Source of the DNA: JBMNTQ01 sp050945815 | Lineage (GTDB): Bacteria > Bacillota > Clostridia > Christensenellales > JBMNTQ01 | Length of the DNA stretch: 8,428 nt | Direction: 5' to 3' | NCBI GenBank assembly: GCA_050945815.1 | Contig: JBMNTQ010000085.1 | Location: forward strand, 1-8,428 | Shown here: positions 7,327 through 8,428 of the stretch, piece by piece | How positions within the stretch are numbered: position 1 is the stretch's first letter | How the letters are laid out: each line of letters begins with the position of its first letter | Position numbers and translations under genes: made by a program | The notes under the pieces: generated by a model | Seen by the model: only the letters and a program-made list of their open reading frames with translations | Database searches by the model: none | Told to the model about the DNA's origin: nothing

Positions 7327-7353
7327 GATGAATATCCTGTATTAAAATTCATC
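7327..7353. promoter_or_regulatory. inverted repeat just upstream of the ilv -35
   Basis: GATGAAT (7327-7333) and ATTCATC (7347-7353) form a perfect 7-bp inverted repeat with a 13-bp spacer, centred about 53 bp before the ilv start site. This is where an activator of the LysR kind would often bind. No regulator gene is in the window, so the assignment is open. Confidence 0.35.
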
Positions 7354-7402
7354 CTATCTATCCCCATCTCGATCCCCCGTCCCTCGAAAAAGGCATGAAA
7401 CT

Positions 7403-7433
7403 CTTGGCAAACCATTTCCATCCCTTGGCAAAC
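7403..7433. repeat. direct repeat CTTGGCAAAC, 21 bp apart, at the bcp promoter
   Basis: CTTGGCAAAC occurs at 7403-7412 and again at 7424-7433. The 21-bp spacing is two turns of the helix, and the copies lie either side of the bcp -35 box. This geometry suits a dimeric regulator on one DNA face. The repeat is not a PerR box, and I do not recognise it. Confidence 0.4.
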
Positions 7434-7443
7434 AAGCTATAAT
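7415..7443 (+). promoter_or_regulatory. promoter of bcp
   Basis: A perfect -10 TATAAT (7438-7443) follows, after 17 bp, a weak -35 TTTCCA (7415-7420; four of six matches). The start would be near 7450, giving a 5' leader of about 64 nt. The weak -35 overlapped by repeats suggests that the promoter may depend on a regulator. Confidence 0.65.
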
Positions 7444-7456
7444 AGAAATAATCTCA

Positions 7457-7483
7457 GCGCCGCGGCAAAAGCCCTTGTGGCGC
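7457..7483 (+). other. hairpin in the bcp 5' untranslated region
   Basis: GCGCC (7457-7461) pairs with GGCGC (7479-7483), with an inner GGC-AAAA-GCC. It ends 14 bases before the bcp ribosome site and starts close to the expected 5' end, so it may protect the transcript. No riboswitch motif is recognised. Confidence 0.3.
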
Positions 7484-7513
7484 AAAATCAAACAGCAAAG
7501 GAGCGACAGTCTT

Positions 7514-7984
7514 ATGTTGAAAGCTGGAACACAAGCCCCAGATTTCGAGCTGCCCAACCAAAACGGAGAAACCATCCGCCTACGTGATTATAAAGGCCAA
7601 ACCGTCATCGTATATTTCTATCCCAAAGACAATACACCGGGTTGCACCAAAGAAGCCTGTTCCATACGAGACAGTCATGCAGACATGCGCAACTTAAACG
7701 CCGTTGTACTGGGCATCAGCAAGGATTCCATAGAATCCCACAGCCGTTTCGCCCAAAAACACGAGTTGCCCTTCCATCTTCTAAGCGACGAAGATATGTC
7801 GGTGATGCAAGCCTATGGCGCCTGGGGCGAGAAAAAGTTCTACGGCAAAACCAGCATGGGCGTCCTTCGCTCAACCTTCGTCATCGACAAAGACGGTATC
7901 ATTGAAAAAGTATACGCTCGGGTCAAAACCGATACCCACGGCGCAGATTTGTTAGCCTACCTCTCCAGTCGGGAAACCATCTAA
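7514..7984 (+). CDS. bcp: thioredoxin-dependent thiol peroxidase (Bcp/PrxQ family peroxiredoxin)
   Basis: Cytoplasmic peroxiredoxin that reduces hydrogen peroxide and organic hydroperoxides, recycled by thioredoxin. The 156-residue protein has APDFELPN near the N-terminus and the active site YFYPKDNTPGCTKEAC, with peroxidatic Cys44 and resolving Cys49 five residues on, as in atypical 2-Cys Bcp of the E. coli type. Arg119 in LRSTFVIDKDG is the conserved active-site arginine. These two are the only cysteines. The start at 7514 (MLKAG) is preferred because AAGGAG (7498-7503) lies ten bases upstream and it matches family N-termini. An upstream ATG at 7475 would add 13 atypical residues and lacks a ribosome site. 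The gene is divergent from the ilv operon and convergent with the RNA candidate to its right. Confidence 0.95.
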   Translation: MLKAGTQAPDFELPNQNGETIRLRDYKGQTVIVYFYPKDNTPGCTKEACSIRDSHADMRNLNAVVLGISKDSIESHSRFAQKHELPFHLLSDEDMSVMQAYGAWGEKKFYGKTSMGVLRSTFVIDKDGIIEKVYARVKTDTHGADLLAYLSSRETI

Positions 7985-8002
7985 CACCCGCCTTCCGCTC
8001 CC

Positions 8003-8046
8003 AAAAAGAAAGAAAACGCCGTAATGGGGAACTTACGCGTTTTCTT
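8003..8046 (-). terminator. intrinsic terminator, best oriented for the minus strand; may act both ways
   Basis: On the minus strand AAGAAAACG and CGTAA (8046-8033) pair with TTACG and CGTTTTCTT (8024-8010), leaving one bulged G (8019) and an 8-nt loop: 14 bp in all. The minus-strand tail is TCTTTTT (8009-8003). On the plus strand the stem is followed by CCCA, so it is a poorer terminator for bcp although the stem itself ends in TTTTCTT. The U-tail side shows that a transcript coming from the right is meant to end here. Confidence 0.75.
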
Positions 8047-8348
8047 CCCAGGTATAATTGAGGAGATGGGTAATGGGTTACCCAAATAAATTCACCCGTT
8101 AGATGGCGGTTGCTCTACCTAATAAAGAAATTTCTATTTGAAGGCTCATCGTTTATTATAAGTAGGGTTGTTTCAGCATGGCTTCCTGCCTCTCGGCAGA
8201 ATATAAAATTGTGCAAGTGTTTATGCTTTCCAATCTTAATCAGCAGAACAACCATCACCCACGGATTGAAATCTAATTACCTTTTCAAAGAACTATCACC
8301 ATAGCTCGCTGCTGTAATCCGATGTTTTGTTACCCTTGGCTTACAACC
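8003..8348 (-). ncRNA. candidate structured non-coding RNA of about 345 nt, class not recognised
   Basis: No convincing protein is encoded, but the minus strand has a promoter, a terminator with U-tail and many helices between. They are: 8346-8338 with 8320-8312 (8 bp plus one G-A); 8307-8301 with 8296-8290 (7 bp, loop GGUG); 8288-8283 with 8271-8266 (6 bp); 8253-8247 with 8172-8166 (GGUUGUU/AACAACC, 7 bp); inside it 8227-8223 with 8179-8175 and the hairpin 8201-8195 with 8190-8184 capped by GAGA, a GNRA tetraloop; 8165-8162 plus 8158-8152 with 8126-8115; and 8084-8078 with 8073-8067 (7 bp). Two hairpins contain G-U pairs that would be A-C mismatches if the plus strand were transcribed, which supports the minus strand. 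I see no signature of tmRNA, RNase P, SRP or 6S RNA. It accounts for most of the gene-free stretch 7985-8428. Confidence 0.5.
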
Positions 8349-8354
8349 GATATT

Positions 8355-8383
8355 AGTTTAACATCTCTAACTTAACTTGTCAA
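8355..8383 (-). promoter_or_regulatory. promoter of the candidate RNA
   Basis: A perfect -35 TTGACA (8383-8378), a 17-bp spacer and -10 TAAACT (8360-8355; four of six). Immediately upstream on the minus strand is a T-rich tract (about 8402-8388, including a run of eight T), like an UP element of stable-RNA promoters. Transcription would start near 8348. Bases 8384-8428 beyond it show no gene. Confidence 0.65.
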
Positions 8384-8428
8384 CCCATAAATTAAAAAAA
8401 ATCAGCCCTGAAATTTCCCGTTTCCTTG

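Noticed and set aside
7475..7513. Upstream ATG for bcp adding 13 residues
   Set aside because: No ribosome site precedes it, and the added residues are unlike Bcp family starts. AAGGAG supports 7514.
8110..8304. 64-residue plus-strand ORF in the right-hand gap
   Set aside because: No ribosome site, no recognisable domain and basic/hydrophobic low-information composition. The helices and promoter on the minus strand explain the region better.
8003..8348. tmRNA, RNase P RNA, SRP RNA or 6S RNA
   Set aside because: There is no tRNA-like ends pairing or tag ORF, no GAGGAAAGUCC-type RNase P core, no SRP GGAAG/AGCAGC symmetric loop, and no long 6S-type open-complex hairpin. A covariance-model search would be the proper test.

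Overview
The window looks like chromosomal DNA from a bacterium with moderate GC, most likely a member of the Firmicutes, class Clostridia or a relative. This rests on protein style only: the Clostridia-type citramalate synthase, the LeuC N-terminus, the short class I IlvC and strong AGGAGG-like ribosome sites. The species cannot be named from sequence alone.

Positions 1 to about 7322 hold one tightly packed branched-chain amino acid operon, read on the minus strand (right to left). The order is promoter, leader peptide, intrinsic terminator, ilvB, ilvN, ilvC, ilvD, cimA, leuC, with leuC cut by the left edge. IlvBN, IlvC and IlvD carry out the shared steps of Val/Leu/Ile synthesis. CimA plus the LeuC product (with LeuD and LeuB, presumably further left) can make 2-oxobutyrate from pyruvate and acetyl-CoA, so isoleucine need not come from threonine. 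Genes overlap or lie 3 to 48 nt apart, so one mRNA is likely.

The roughly 290-nt ilv leader carries a 48-codon ORF (7077-7223). Fifteen of 19 consecutive codons in it are Ile, Leu or Val, and it is followed by a 12-bp GC-rich terminator hairpin 22 nt before ilvB. This is the classic layout of ribosome-mediated (ilvL-type) attenuation. It is unexpected in a Firmicute-like genome, where T-boxes and CodY usually control these genes. No T-box sequence was found.

Divergently, on the plus strand, lies bcp (7514-7984), a two-cysteine thiol peroxidase with its own promoter. Between the two promoters are an inverted repeat, a direct repeat and an A/T palindrome that could be operators.

The last 440 bases (7985-8428) have no convincing protein gene. 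On the minus strand they carry a good promoter (TTGACA, 17 bp, TAAACT, behind a T-rich tract), many nested helices including a GAGA-capped hairpin, and a terminator whose U-tail lies on the minus strand. I read this as an unrecognised structured RNA of about 345 nt, converging on bcp. The ilv attenuator and this RNA are the two parts most worth following up.
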